From: Rhizobium phaseoli
GTDB lineage: Bacteria; Pseudomonadota; Alphaproteobacteria; Rhizobiales; Rhizobiaceae
Direction: 5' to 3'
Length of the DNA: 56,400 nt
NCBI RefSeq assembly: GCF_003985125.1
Contig: NZ_ML133593.1
Span: 1 to 56,400, forward strand
In this document: positions 40,790-49,519 of the stretch, in pieces
Layout: the number at the start of each line of letters is the position of its first letter
Numbering within the stretch: position 1 is the first letter of the stretch
The notes under the pieces: generated by a model
Told to the model about the DNA's origin: nothing
What the model saw: only the letters and a program-made list of their open reading frames with translations
The model's database searches: none
Translations under genes and position numbers: made by a program

Positions 40790-41770
40790 CTAAAGTCCGA
40801 ATTCCATATCCGTTCGTCCGGAAATGGTGCGACGCACAACGCCAGGCGAGACGCTGGTGATGCGCTTGAAGGCGCGAGCGAAAGAAGCTTCAGATTCATA
40901 GCCCAGTTGCGAAGCGACCGCGGCAACCGACATGTTTTGACTGAGCAGCTCTCGTGCAAGCTGCATGCGCAGACGGGCGAGATAGCGTGCCGCGCCTTCC
41001 CCCAAGATGGCGCTGAAGCGTTCCGCGAAGATCGAGCGCGATTGACCTGCCACGCCGGCAAGGGTCTCAAGCGTCCAGTCATGGCCGGGATCTCGGTGCA
41101 TGGCTGCCAGCGCACGGCCGATATGCGGATCACGGATCGCGGCGAGCCAGCCGCTGGTCGAGGCGCCGCTGCAATTGACCCAGCAGCGAATGAGCCGCGC
41201 GACGAGTACATCCGCCATGCGTGACAAGACCGTGGCGCTGCCGATCTGCGGCTGCGACGCCTCTGCCGTCATGGCGGCGAGGAGGGGGCCGACGATCGGA
41301 TCATTGCCGGCAACATCACAACCCTTGATGATCGGTGGCATCAAAGCAATCAACGGATTGAGGGCATTCGCACCCAAAGCCATGGAACCGCAGAACAAGG
41401 TGCTCGTCGCTCCTGTTCCTTCCTGCACCACGTCGCAGACATTGCCCCCCAGCTTGGTGACCTGGCAGCTCTTGAGCGAGTCGCCGACAACATCGGGCTT
41501 GCTGGCCAGCCGGTGTTCGACACCTTGTGGCAACAACACCAGATCGCCGTCCTGCAACTCCTGCCATCCCTGGGCTTCGGTATGGATCCAGCATGGACCC
41601 TCGCTGACGAAATGAAAGCGAAGCAGCGGTTGCTGCGCGAAGGCGATGCTCCATGGATGACGTAGCTCGCAGCGGCCGTAGTTGACTCCACTCAGGCGAA
41701 AGTCCCGTAGAATTTCGCTGAGTGCGTCCGTAGGAATTTGCGTCGGAGACTGGGATGAACGATCAAGCAT
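40790..41770 (-). CDS. AraC-family regulator with cupin sensor domain
   Basis: A 326-residue regulator. Residues about 20-190 form an AraC-type cupin (RFHFVSEGPCWIHTEAQGWQELQDGDLVLLPQGVEH), and the last 100 residues hold two helix-turn-helix motifs (DWTLETLAGVAGQSRSIFAERF and MSVAAVASQLGYESEASFARAFKRITSVSPG). It is 59 nt upstream of the MFS gene on the same strand, so it probably controls that efflux pump. The effector is unknown. Confidence 0.9.
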   Translation of the reverse strand: MLDRSSQSPTQIPTDALSEILRDFRLSGVNYGRCELRHPWSIAFAQQPLLRFHFVSEGPCWIHTEAQGWQELQDGDLVLLPQGVEHRLASKPDVVGDSLKSCQVTKLGGNVCDVVQEGTGATSTLFCGSMALGANALNPLIALMPPIIKGCDVAGNDPIVGPLLAAMTAEASQPQIGSATVLSRMADVLVARLIRCWVNCSGASTSGWLAAIRDPHIGRALAAMHRDPGHDWTLETLAGVAGQSRSIFAERFSAILGEGAARYLARLRMQLARELLSQNMSVAAVASQLGYESEASFARAFKRITSVSPGVVRRTISGRTDMEFGL

Positions 41771-42406
41771 TGCGTCAATTTATATGCCGACCGTCCGGAC
41801 TGCAAGTGGGCATCAGTGTCAGGCTCGGAGGTCATCAATGGGAATGCAACGACTGCCCTTAAGACTGAGGTAAGAACGCTTGCTCGGCGCGTGCTGATCG
41901 AGAAGCTGAATGGCGCGATAGCAAAGGCGTTTATCGCTACGGGCTGGAGAAATCTGTCGAGAGATGGAAAATCACACATATGACGATGACGGCCACTCAC
42001 GAGACCGGTGAGCGCGATCTTGTGGGCAAAGCGCGCGGCAAAGAAGATGGACTAGACTGAGTCTCCGCAGGCCTCATGTGCCCTTTGCCTTTTCCTTGGC
42101 CAGGCTTCAAAGCAATGGCCAGACAGGCCCCGCTTGTCGGAGCCGTGCGGCTGCTGTCGCAAGCCTTTGCGCATCATTCAAAGCAGTGAGTTTGGAACCA
42201 AAGAATAATATGAGGCAATAATCGCCGCGAGCCCTCGTGAAAACACCGAAGCCTACCATTGTGCAGAGCCTGCGCGCGCTGCCGGCCGTCCGACGGTTAT
42301 CCTCTCCGCCATCCTCGTTAATTCAGAATGGCTAATATATCGAGGGGGTTAATGGTGATATTCAGGTCGCTGGCCGTTGCGAGCTTCTGTATCTTGGAGG
42401 GGAACG
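41771..42406. other. 636-nt gap between AraC and cytochrome genes
   Basis: A 55-codon plus-strand frame (GTG at 41816 to 41983) has protein-like content but no ribosome site and no domain. Nothing else is convincing. Confidence 0.4.
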
Positions 42407-42934
42407 ATGTTTCGATTGAGCGTTCGGTTGGCATTTCTGGCCGCGTCAGCATTGGCGTTGCAATCCAGTATGGCAGCGGCCGACGATGCGCAGGTTGCGC
42501 GCGGCGAATATCTCGTCACCATCGGCGGCTGCAACGACTGCCACACGCCGGGATATTTCTTCGGCAAACCGGACAGCGCCCGATTTCTGGGTGGATCGGA
42601 TGTCGGCTTCGAGATCCCGGGGCAGGGAGTTTTCGTCGGCCGCAATATTACGCCTGACAAGGAGACCGGCATCGGCAGCTGGACCCGGGAACAGATTGTG
42701 ACGGCGCTTCAGGCCGGGCAGCGGCCGGATGGCCGCCAGCTGGCGCCGATCATGCCGTGGCATGCACTGGCGCAACTCACGGAAGAAGACGTGACAGCAA
42801 TTGCCGTCTTCCTGCAAAGCCTGAAACCGGTCAGCAATCAGGTCCCCGGACCTTTCCAGCCGGGGGAGAAGGTTTCAACCTTCATGTTCCGGATCTTGCC
42901 GCCGGGCGAAACCGCCGCTGCCGCGCCAAACTAG
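42407..42934 (+). CDS. exported monohaem cytochrome c
   Basis: A 175-residue periplasmic cytochrome. A signal peptide (MFRLSVRLAFLAASALALQ, cleavage near residue 25) is followed by the haem-binding C42-N-D-C45-H46; MPWHAL supplies a likely distal Met. The ATG at 42407 has GGAGGGGAAC upstream, which decides the start. It resembles the small cytochrome subunits of periplasmic dehydrogenases, but no dehydrogenase gene is beside it. Confidence 0.87.
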   Translation: MFRLSVRLAFLAASALALQSSMAAADDAQVARGEYLVTIGGCNDCHTPGYFFGKPDSARFLGGSDVGFEIPGQGVFVGRNITPDKETGIGSWTREQIVTALQAGQRPDGRQLAPIMPWHALAQLTEEDVTAIAVFLQSLKPVSNQVPGPFQPGEKVSTFMFRILPPGETAAAAPN

Positions 42935-43008
42935 CACTGTGGGCCCTACGGCAGCCAGCGTCTTTCTCGCACTGATAGGTGATCATTCCCGCTTGGGGAG
43001 ATGTCTGG

Positions 43009-44163
43009 CTATCGCATCAGCCCCGCCGCGCGAAGCGCATCGTTTATGACCTTGGCGATCTTGCCGTCGGGGGCGCTAGCGACGTTGGCGCGCGACCTGG
43101 CGTAGGACAATGCTCTTTCTATCGTGGATGGAGCCACGTCGGGCTCTTCGCGACGGACAAAACTTCCGGCTGACTCAGCCTCCTCGACGTCTGCCTCGGT
43201 CGCCAGATTCCATGCATGCGCGATACGAACGGTCGAGGAAATCGCTGCCTCGAGCATATGCGGGCCGGCTCTGCCGATCGCGCGATCGCTGCCCGTCGCC
43301 AGGGGAACGCCGTGGCCCATGCCCTTGACGAGATAGATCTCGATGACCTCCATGCCTTTCGCGTCGAGCCAGACTTTGCGGTTATGGCCGCGTATCAACT
43401 CGCTCCGCGTTGGCTCGATGGCAAGGGAGTGCACGCCGCTCCATTGCTGGGCGATCTGATCGGCATTCCTGGCCCTGACCGTCTGGTCATGCGTGCCGTG
43501 CCAGATCGAAATCGTCGGCCAGGGCCCGCGGTGGTTCGATGCGCGCTTGAGCGCCGATTGGAGCTTGGAGACAGTCGGCGGATTGCGGCCTTGCATGCGC
43601 TCGAAAGCCTCTGCCACGCTGCCTGCCACGCCATAGGGCAGTCCGCCGATGATTGCGCCGCCTGCAAATATCTCAGGGTAGGTCGACAGCATGACGTTCG
43701 CCATCGCACCGCCTGCCGACAGGCCTGTGATAAAGATGCGCTTGGGATCGATGCCCTGCGACTGGACGAGATGGCCGATCATCTGCCGGATGGACAATGC
43801 CTCACCCGCATCCCGGCTGATGTCGCCGGGCTCGAACCAGTTGAAGCAGAGATTGGCATTGTTCGACCGCTGTTGCTCGGGATAAAGCACCGCAAATCCG
43901 CGCCGCTCGGCGAGTTGGGACCAGCCGGAACCTGCGGCGTAGCCCTCTGCCGTCTGTGTGCAGCCATGCAGCGCAACGACCAGCGGGGCCCCGGGGGCCA
44001 TGATCGAAGGCGCATACAACCACGCCTTTAAGGATCCCGGATTGGAGCCGAACCTCCCAATTTCGACCAAGTTGTGATTTTGTGGGGGCTTGTCGAGCAA
44101 TGTCGTCTCCTTGGCCGCCAATCGGTCTGAACTCTTGATATGGGGACGATTGCTGCGCCGCAC
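43009..44163 (-). CDS. PHB-depolymerase-like esterase
   Basis: A 384-residue alpha/beta hydrolase of the esterase PHB depolymerase family (LpqC-like). It shows LHGCTQTAEGYAAGSGW and the nucleophile elbow GLSAGGAMA, with a likely His in MGHGVPL. No classical signal peptide is seen. It probably cleaves short esters or oligomeric hydroxybutyrate. It is alone on the minus strand. Confidence 0.83.
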   Translation of the reverse strand: MRRSNRPHIKSSDRLAAKETTLLDKPPQNHNLVEIGRFGSNPGSLKAWLYAPSIMAPGAPLVVALHGCTQTAEGYAAGSGWSQLAERRGFAVLYPEQQRSNNANLCFNWFEPGDISRDAGEALSIRQMIGHLVQSQGIDPKRIFITGLSAGGAMANVMLSTYPEIFAGGAIIGGLPYGVAGSVAEAFERMQGRNPPTVSKLQSALKRASNHRGPWPTISIWHGTHDQTVRARNADQIAQQWSGVHSLAIEPTRSELIRGHNRKVWLDAKGMEVIEIYLVKGMGHGVPLATGSDRAIGRAGPHMLEAAISSTVRIAHAWNLATEADVEEAESAGSFVRREEPDVAPSTIERALSYARSRANVASAPDGKIAKVINDALRAAGLMR

Positions 44164-44359
44164 AATGGAATTCCAAGGTTAATTCGTCCGCGCACATTTG
44201 TGTGAGCCTTTAGAGGCGCTGAAAATTCGATCAGGAGCGGCAGAAAGCCGACAAATAAGGGGTATGGAATGCCCAGCTGTCCAGCGGATCGTTGCGGCGA
44301 GTGCATAGCTGCAGTGCAACATAGAGGCTGGCAGATGGCGCTGGCGCGAGTATGATTAT

Positions 44360-44524
44360 CTCATTCGAAGCGATGCTCCTCCTCCCGCACCGCTTCGAGA
44401 TTCAGATGGCCCACTCCTCCTCCCGAAGGGACGTCTGTTGGAACAGCGGCACTCCTCCTCCCAAGTCGCTGTTCGGTTCTTTTAGGAAAGCCTGCCGCAC
44501 CTCCTCCCGCGGCAGGCTTTTCTA
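44360..44524 (+). ncRNA. alpha-r14-family trans-acting sRNA (NfeR1-like)
   Basis: A noncoding segment with four copies of CCTCCTCCC (44378, 44416, 44454, 44500), the anti-Shine-Dalgarno motif that defines the alpha-r14 sRNAs of rhizobia. Three lie in loops of hairpins: stem TCGAAGCG/CGCTTCGA (44365-44372 and 44391-44398), stem GAACAGCG/CGCTGTTC (44441-44448 and 44467-44474), and the terminal stem AAAGCCTGCCGC/GCGGCAGGCTTT. Family members block translation of target mRNAs, with Hfq. The 5' end is estimated to be just before the first stem. Confidence 0.85.
44487..44521 (+). terminator. terminator of the alpha-r14-type sRNA
   Basis: A 12-bp stem with an ACCTCCTCCC loop, followed by a short T-rich end. 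Confidence 0.8.
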
Positions 44525-44832
44525 TTTCGGGGATATGGCCCCGTCGAGCCCTTCAGCTCATGGCGCTGCTCCTGCTCGCGGGTGGCAGTGAGGATGTTTT
44601 CGAGCGCTGCAGCCTGCATCGCGAGATTCGGCACGACATCGACGCCGTGGCGGCCGGTATCGATTTCCTCCGCATCGAGGGCGGGGTGCTGTTGCTGCCA
44701 ACCTTCGCCTTGCCGCGCTGTTTGCGGATTGCGTTGCTGACGACCAGCCCGTTTGTCATTTACGCTCACGCGACTAGATTATGGGAAGCAATCATCCTCC
44801 TGGATGGGAGGGGAGACGACCGGGAGCAAGTC

Positions 44833-45099
44833 ATGTGCCGAAATATCAAGCCTCTCTTCAATTTCGATCCGCCAGCGACGGACGCGGAGATCCATGACGC
44901 CGCGCTGCAGTTCGTGCGCAAGCTGAGCGGAACCAACAAGCCCTCGAAGCGCAATGAGGCGGCATTCGAGCAGGCGGTCAATGCGATCGCACAATGCGCC
45001 CACGAGCTGCTGCATTCGCTCGAGACCTCGCAGCCGCCGCGCGACCGTGCTGAAGTCGCTGCAAAGGCGCGGGCGCGATCAGCGATGCGCTTTGCGTAG
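44833..45099 (+). CDS. DUF2277 family protein
   Basis: An 88-residue protein beginning with the signature MCRNIKPLFNFDPPAT and a four-helix body (ALQFVRKLSGTNKPS, FEQAVNAIAQCAHELLHSLE). The ATG at 44833 has GGGAG upstream; the frame is open to 44560 but that part is unlike a protein. The function of the family is unknown. Confidence 0.88.
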   Translation: MCRNIKPLFNFDPPATDAEIHDAALQFVRKLSGTNKPSKRNEAAFEQAVNAIAQCAHELLHSLETSQPPRDRAEVAAKARARSAMRFA

Positions 45100-45249
45100 G
45101 AAAGCTCGATCACCGAAAATCACCCTCCCGTGTCGCGGCGGCGGGCTGTTCTGGCAGTCTCGCATTCGAGAGTCTTAGAAATTTCTGCGGGAACCATCGA
45201 TTGCAAGGCGGCCAGATCGACAAGGATTTGTCAGCACGGGAGGATCCAC

Positions 45250-45744
45250 ATGTCCATCTTTCATGCCAAGTGTCCCTGCGGCGCGCTTTGCCTGGAGGTC
45301 GATGGCGATCCTTTGCACAACCACCTCTGCACCTGCACGCGTTGCCAACGTGCATCCGGCAGCGCGCTGTCGCACAATGTCTGGTTCCGCGAGGAAGATG
45401 TCCGGGTTCTTTCCGGGGACTATTCGACCTGGTTTCCGCAAGGCGAAAACAGGCCCGATGTGATGAAAGCCTTCTGCCGGATCTGCGGCGGCGGCGGATT
45501 TTCGAAATCCGGCGACTATTTTCCCGGCTCGCTCATCATCGCCGGCGGCACCTTCGCCGATCCGTCCTTTCCCGCGCCGGATCATGTCCACTGGTGGAAC
45601 AACCGCCCGCACTGGATCGATCTCGCCGAGGCGATCGAGCGTCATGGGTTGAACGTGTGGGGGGAGGCGTCCGAGCGGCCGCGGCCGTGGATTCCAGGCT
45701 CACCGCCTGGAATGACGGAGGGTGGGGGAGGGCCAGCGGCATGA
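45250..45744 (+). CDS. GFA-family zinc-binding protein with repeat-derived tail
   Basis: A 164-residue GFA/CENP-V-fold protein with HAKCPCGALCLEV, CTCTRCQRASG and CRICGGGGF as metal-binding groups. GGGAGG precedes the ATG at 45250. The last 22 residues or so (PRPWIPGSPPGMTEGG) are encoded by a piece of the dispersed 173-bp repeat, so the natural C-terminus was replaced. Its substrate is unknown. It is a paralogue of the gene at 27426. Confidence 0.83.
   Translation: MSIFHAKCPCGALCLEVDGDPLHNHLCTCTRCQRASGSALSHNVWFREEDVRVLSGDYSTWFPQGENRPDVMKAFCRICGGGGFSKSGDYFPGSLIIAGGTFADPSFPAPDHVHWWNNRPHWIDLAEAIERHGLNVWGEASERPRPWIPGSPPGMTEGGGGPAA
45676..45740. repeat. partial 173-bp repeat fused to the GFA gene end
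   Basis: GGATTCCAGGCTCA-GCCTGGAATGACGGAGGG matches the second half of the repeat units at 18.4 and 49.6 kb. It lies inside the coding frame of the GFA gene. Confidence 0.75.
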
Positions 45745-45988
45745 GGCGACGGACGGTGCGGACGGACGACGCTGCCGTGATAGAGGGCCGGCGAACGATT
45801 GGCCTGCGGCCGACAAGTGAGCTGAACCAGATCGACAAGAGCACGCATCGCCTTGGGCGCGCGGGGCCTTACGGAACCAACTCGCGTGGCGGAAGGTTAT
45901 AGTCATGTCGCTTGGCCATCGGTTTAGCTCGACCCGCGAAACCGATGGCGCGCGCCGGCTACTCAATAATTCACGATGGGGAAATGCC

Positions 45989-46246
45989 ATGGAAAATGCA
46001 GGTATCGGCTGGATCGCCGCAATCATCATCGGCGGCATCGCCGGCTGGCTCGCCGAGATGTTCATGAAGAGCAACATGGGCGTGCTGATGAACGTTCTTC
46101 TCGGTATTGTCGGCGCCATCATCGCCAACTTTATCCTGTCCCTCTTCGGCGTCACCCTTGGCGGATGGCTGGGTTATCTGATCGCGGGCTTCATCGGAGC
46201 CTGCCTCCTGATCGCTGTTGCAAGAATGATCAGACGTCCGGCCTGA
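45989..46246 (+). CDS. GlsB/YeaQ/YmgE family stress-response membrane protein
   Basis: An 85-residue membrane protein with three helices and the family motifs GWIAAIIIGGIAGWLAE and GVLMNVLLGIVGAIIAN. The first ATG that leaves only the conserved part is 45989. Related proteins are induced by general stress; the biochemical role is unknown. Confidence 0.88.
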   Translation: MENAGIGWIAAIIIGGIAGWLAEMFMKSNMGVLMNVLLGIVGAIIANFILSLFGVTLGGWLGYLIAGFIGACLLIAVARMIRRPA

Positions 46247-46467
46247 CGAAACAGGAGGCGCCAAACCGGCCTTCATCATGACCTCCTGCCGCGCACCAGC
46301 TGGCTTGAGGTGTGGTCGTCTCGTGTTCACGGCGCCCGCCAAAAGCGCCCCACACTCCGTCGTCCGAGGGATTGACCCGATGGCGGCCGGAGGTCGATCT
46401 CTTGATCATTTCCCGGACGGCCAGACTCGGTCGTTGCAATGTTCGCGCTTTGCAGGCTTTGGATGGC

Positions 46468-46743
46468 CTAGACCACGTCCTCGGCCGAGATATGTCTGAC
46501 TTCGGTAATTCTCACCAGTGGGATTTCGGCGCGTTCGTTTGCCTCCTTCACATCCTGTTCCGAGGAGGCGTCGAACAGGCAGAATGATCGCTCCTCGGCC
46601 GGGACAAATGTCGAGCGAAGATAGCGCACCGGCTTACCTTGCCTGGTCATCTCAGCAGTGACATTTTTCGCGCGAGACGCAGCCGCACTCAGTTGATCGG
46701 GAGTGATTCCCGGCAAGTGTCTTTCAACCATGTACTGTGGCAT
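46468..46743 (-). CDS. DUF4242 family small protein
   Basis: A 91-residue ferredoxin-like protein (MPQYMVERHLPGI, RSTFVPAEERSFCLFDASSEQDVKEANERAEIP). The motif pattern matches the DUF4242/SCO4226 group, of which one member binds nickel. The start at 46743 is the conserved MPQYMVER; the frame extends upstream into the divergent cyclase gene's leader. Confidence 0.83.
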   Translation of the reverse strand: MPQYMVERHLPGITPDQLSAAASRAKNVTAEMTRQGKPVRYLRSTFVPAEERSFCLFDASSEQDVKEANERAEIPLVRITEVRHISAEDVV

Positions 46744-46823
46744 GATGACTGTCCTTGTGTTGAGCGATGACAGCATGCGTTTCGACATGTCGCGCAATCG
46801 CTGTTAACTTCCGGCCGTTGCGA

Positions 46824-48206
46824 ATGGACATCTATTTTGCCGCCGTATTCACAGACCTCGTCCGACACTCAGCGGTCTGGAACACGGTTTCGCGCGACAC
46901 GATCACAAGCGCGATTGCGGAATATCGTTACCTGTCTCAGACGCTTGCCAGCCAATACGGGCGGCGGCATGAGAATTTTACAGGCGACGGCCATCTTTAT
47001 CTATTCGAATCTGCTGATGTAGCCGTCCATTTCTCGCTGAAACTGATTGCCTATTGGAAGCAACGGCGGCGTCACCTGACGGGTGGTCAGGCGAACGACC
47101 TTCCAATCCGGGTAGGCTGCCACTTTGGCGAATGTTCGCGAATGCACGATGACGACGCCTGGGTCGGTCGTGCCTTGAACATCGCCAAGCGGGTGGAATC
47201 ACGTGCCGAGCCGGATACCCTATTCGTCACCCAAACAATCCTCGATCTTATCGATTTGCCGGTCTATCTCTTCCAGGAGGTCGATGTCTTCGAACTCAAA
47301 GGCGACTTCCTGCCGAGACGACATCTCTATCGCGTCGTGTCCGTCGACCGCACAGCGCTTGCTGCACGGTCCGAAGAGCGGATGACAGCCGAGGACTGGT
47401 TCCTGAAGGGGGCGGGAATGGCCGGGGCGGATGAGAAGGAGTTGGCTGAGGAACGACGTTGTTACGAGAAGGCATTGGAGCTACGGGCGGATTATCCGGA
47501 GGCGCACAATAATCTTGGTGTCATCTTGAAGGCCGCTGGCGACAGAACCGCCGCGCAAGCCCGTTACCTGGATGCCATTCGTCTCTGGCCGCAATATCCG
47601 GAAGCTCACTACAATTTCGCAATTCTCCTCGAGGAAACCGGTCGCCCTGATGAAGCGGCCGCCCATTACAGGCAGGCTCTGAAGTGTCGCCCGGATCATG
47701 TGGACGCGCTTTTGCGTCTGGCTGGTCTTTTCGACGAATGGGGGGATCAGTTCGAAGCGCATCATCACTTCCGGGAGGCCCTGCGGCTTCGACCGGGCTT
47801 TGCCGAAGCCCACAATAATTTCGGGGTCTTCCTCGAGAAGAACGGTGATGCGCAAGCAGCTGAATCGCATTACCGACAGGCGCTGCAGTTGAGGCCGGAT
47901 TACCCCGAAGCCCACTACAATTATGCGATGCTTCTCGAGGGACGAGACGTCGAGGCAGCAGAATCACACTATCGTGCAGCACTGAGTTCGCTTCCGATGT
48001 ACGCCGAAGCCCATAATAATCTAGGGGTTCTCCTGCATGAGAAAGGCGCTCTCATAGAAGCAAGGTCACATTACCTGACGGCGATAAGATTGCGTCCTGA
48101 TGACCCTCAAACATATCGGAATCTGGCGCTGCTGCTGGCAGCGATGGGCGAGGAGGAGCAGGCCGATCTCTATGCCCGAAAAGCGAATGAGCTCTTCTCA
48201 GGCTGA
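46824..48206 (+). CDS. class III adenylate/guanylate cyclase-like protein with TPR repeats
   Basis: A 460-residue cytosolic protein. Residues 1-170 are a class III cyclase homology domain: metal-binding D11 (FTDLVRHS) and D55 (TGDGHLYLF) have the canonical 44-residue spacing, and ALNIAKRVESRA supplies the transition-state Asn and Arg. Residues about 215-460 are about seven TPR units (each with AHNN-LGV or AHYN-FA). So it probably makes a cyclic nucleotide and binds protein partners. I chose the ATG at 46824, where the domain starts; a start at 46767 is possible. It has no sensor or membrane domain. Confidence 0.83.
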   Translation: MDIYFAAVFTDLVRHSAVWNTVSRDTITSAIAEYRYLSQTLASQYGRRHENFTGDGHLYLFESADVAVHFSLKLIAYWKQRRRHLTGGQANDLPIRVGCHFGECSRMHDDDAWVGRALNIAKRVESRAEPDTLFVTQTILDLIDLPVYLFQEVDVFELKGDFLPRRHLYRVVSVDRTALAARSEERMTAEDWFLKGAGMAGADEKELAEERRCYEKALELRADYPEAHNNLGVILKAAGDRTAAQARYLDAIRLWPQYPEAHYNFAILLEETGRPDEAAAHYRQALKCRPDHVDALLRLAGLFDEWGDQFEAHHHFREALRLRPGFAEAHNNFGVFLEKNGDAQAAESHYRQALQLRPDYPEAHYNYAMLLEGRDVEAAESHYRAALSSLPMYAEAHNNLGVLLHEKGALIEARSHYLTAIRLRPDDPQTYRNLALLLAAMGEEEQADLYARKANELFSG

Positions 48207-48321
48207 CCTCAAGCTCAATCGAGGCAACCGGCCCTGAACCATGACGTCCTGTCCACTCAACAGCCCTCGCAAAAAACCGATCAACTGTGCCGCCGCCTCA
48301 ATGCCCCTGTTGCCTCAGCCA

Positions 48322-48666
48322 TCAATTCGTCGCCAGCTGCTCGGGAAGCTGTCCATACGCCACCAGGATCGATCTGATCAGCCCCGGGAAGCGTTCGTCC
48401 AGTTCGGCGCAGCGGGTCTGGTTGCGCATCTCGACACCCTGGCGTTCGCTGCGGATCAGCCCGGATTCGCGCAGCACCTTGAAATGGTTCGACAGCGACG
48501 ATTTTGGAATGATGCGGTCGCCAAGGTCGGCGAGCGCCGAGCACGTGCCGCCGCAGCCGGCGGTGGCAAGCTTTGCGAAGATGGCGACGCGCTCGGGATC
48601 GGACAGCGCATAAAGGATCGCCTCCGGCCGTATATCCTCCAAAGCAGGGTGAAACAGCGGTCTCAT
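48322..48666 (-). CDS. ArsR-family transcriptional regulator
   Basis: A 114-residue winged-helix repressor: ILYALSDPERVAIFAKLA, then SSLSNHFKVLRESGLIRSERQGVEM as the recognition part. No metal-binding Cys motif of the ArsR/SmtB type (CVC) is obvious, so it may sense something else. It is divergent from the SDR gene, whose expression it likely represses together with its own. The start at 48666 follows from the conserved N-terminus. Confidence 0.87.
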   Translation of the reverse strand: MRPLFHPALEDIRPEAILYALSDPERVAIFAKLATAGCGGTCSALADLGDRIIPKSSLSNHFKVLRESGLIRSERQGVEMRNQTRCAELDERFPGLIRSILVAYGQLPEQLATN

Positions 48667-48703
48667 GAATTTTATATAGCGACCCTTGACATCGAGATCA
48701 ACA

Positions 48704-48720
48704 GTTCCGAATTTCTGAAC
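48704..48720. promoter_or_regulatory. ArsR-type operator between ArsR and SDR genes
   Basis: GTTCCGAA-T-TTCTGAAC is an 8-1-8 inverted repeat with one mismatch, centred in the divergent promoter. Confidence 0.5.
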
Positions 48721-48772
48721 TATGGAACAAGCCGCCAATAACGGCGGCAGTCCTGATCAGAAGGAAATGAAG

Positions 48773-49519
48773 ATGGCAAAACTCACCGGAAAGGTCGCGG
48801 TCGTCACGGGGGCCTCCAAGGGGATCGGCGCGGCGATTGCCAAGGCGCTGGCGGCCGAAGGGGCAAAGGTGGTGGTGAATTATGCCTCGAGCAAGGCCGG
48901 CGCCGATGCCGTCGTCGAGGCGATCGGTGCGGCCGGCGGCAAGGCCATCGCGGTTCAGGGCGATGTGTCCAAGGCCGAACAGGCGCAGGGCCTGGTCGAT
49001 ACCGCCGTCAAGGAGTTCGGCAAACTCGATGTCCTGGTCAACAACTCCGGCGTCTATGAATTCGCCGCGATCGAGGAGGTGACCGAGGAACATTACCGCC
49101 GCATCTTCGACGTCAACGTTCTCGGCGTTCTCCTGACCACCCAAGCGGCGGTCAAGCACCTCGGCGAGGGCGGCAGCGTCATCAACATCTCCTCGGTGGT
49201 CACCAGCATGGCGCCGCCGGCCAGTGCCGTCTACACCGGCACCAAGGGTGCGCTCGAGGGCATCAACAGCGTGCTTGCCAAGGAGCTCGGCCCGCGCAAG
49301 ATCCGCGTCAACGCCATCCTGCCGGGCATGGTCGAGACCGAGGGGGCGCACACGGCAGGCGTCATCGGCTCGGATTTGGAGCAGCTCGTCGTCGGCCAGA
49401 CGCCGCTCGGCCGCGTCGGCCAGCCGGACGATATCGCCGGCGTCGCCGTCTTCCTCGCCTCCGACGACGCCCGCTGGATGACCGGCGAACGGCTGGCCGC
49501 CAGCGGCGGCTTCCGCTGA
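48773..49519 (+). CDS. SDR-family NAD(P)-dependent oxidoreductase
   Basis: A 248-residue classical short-chain dehydrogenase. TGASKGIG is the cofactor loop, NNSG the structural motif, ISS and YTGTK hold the catalytic Ser and Tyr-x3-Lys. It is close to 3-oxoacyl-ACP reductase-like or glucose dehydrogenase-like enzymes. The ATG at 48773 follows AAGGAAATGAAG. It is divergent from and likely repressed by the ArsR regulator. The substrate is unknown. Confidence 0.9.
   Translation: MAKLTGKVAVVTGASKGIGAAIAKALAAEGAKVVVNYASSKAGADAVVEAIGAAGGKAIAVQGDVSKAEQAQGLVDTAVKEFGKLDVLVNNSGVYEFAAIEEVTEEHYRRIFDVNVLGVLLTTQAAVKHLGEGGSVINISSVVTSMAPPASAVYTGTKGALEGINSVLAKELGPRKIRVNAILPGMVETEGAHTAGVIGSDLEQLVVGQTPLGRVGQPDDIAGVAVFLASDDARWMTGERLAASGGFR

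Noticed and set aside
41816..41983. 55-codon GTG frame between AraC and cytochrome genes
   Set aside because: Protein-like residues but no ribosome site, no domain and no conservation evidence available.
44482..44769. 95-codon minus-strand frame opposite the sRNA
   Set aside because: It overlaps the sRNA terminator and has no recognisable domain or start signal.
48241..48741. 166-codon plus-strand frame opposite the ArsR gene
   Set aside because: Shadow of the ArsR gene; no ribosome site.
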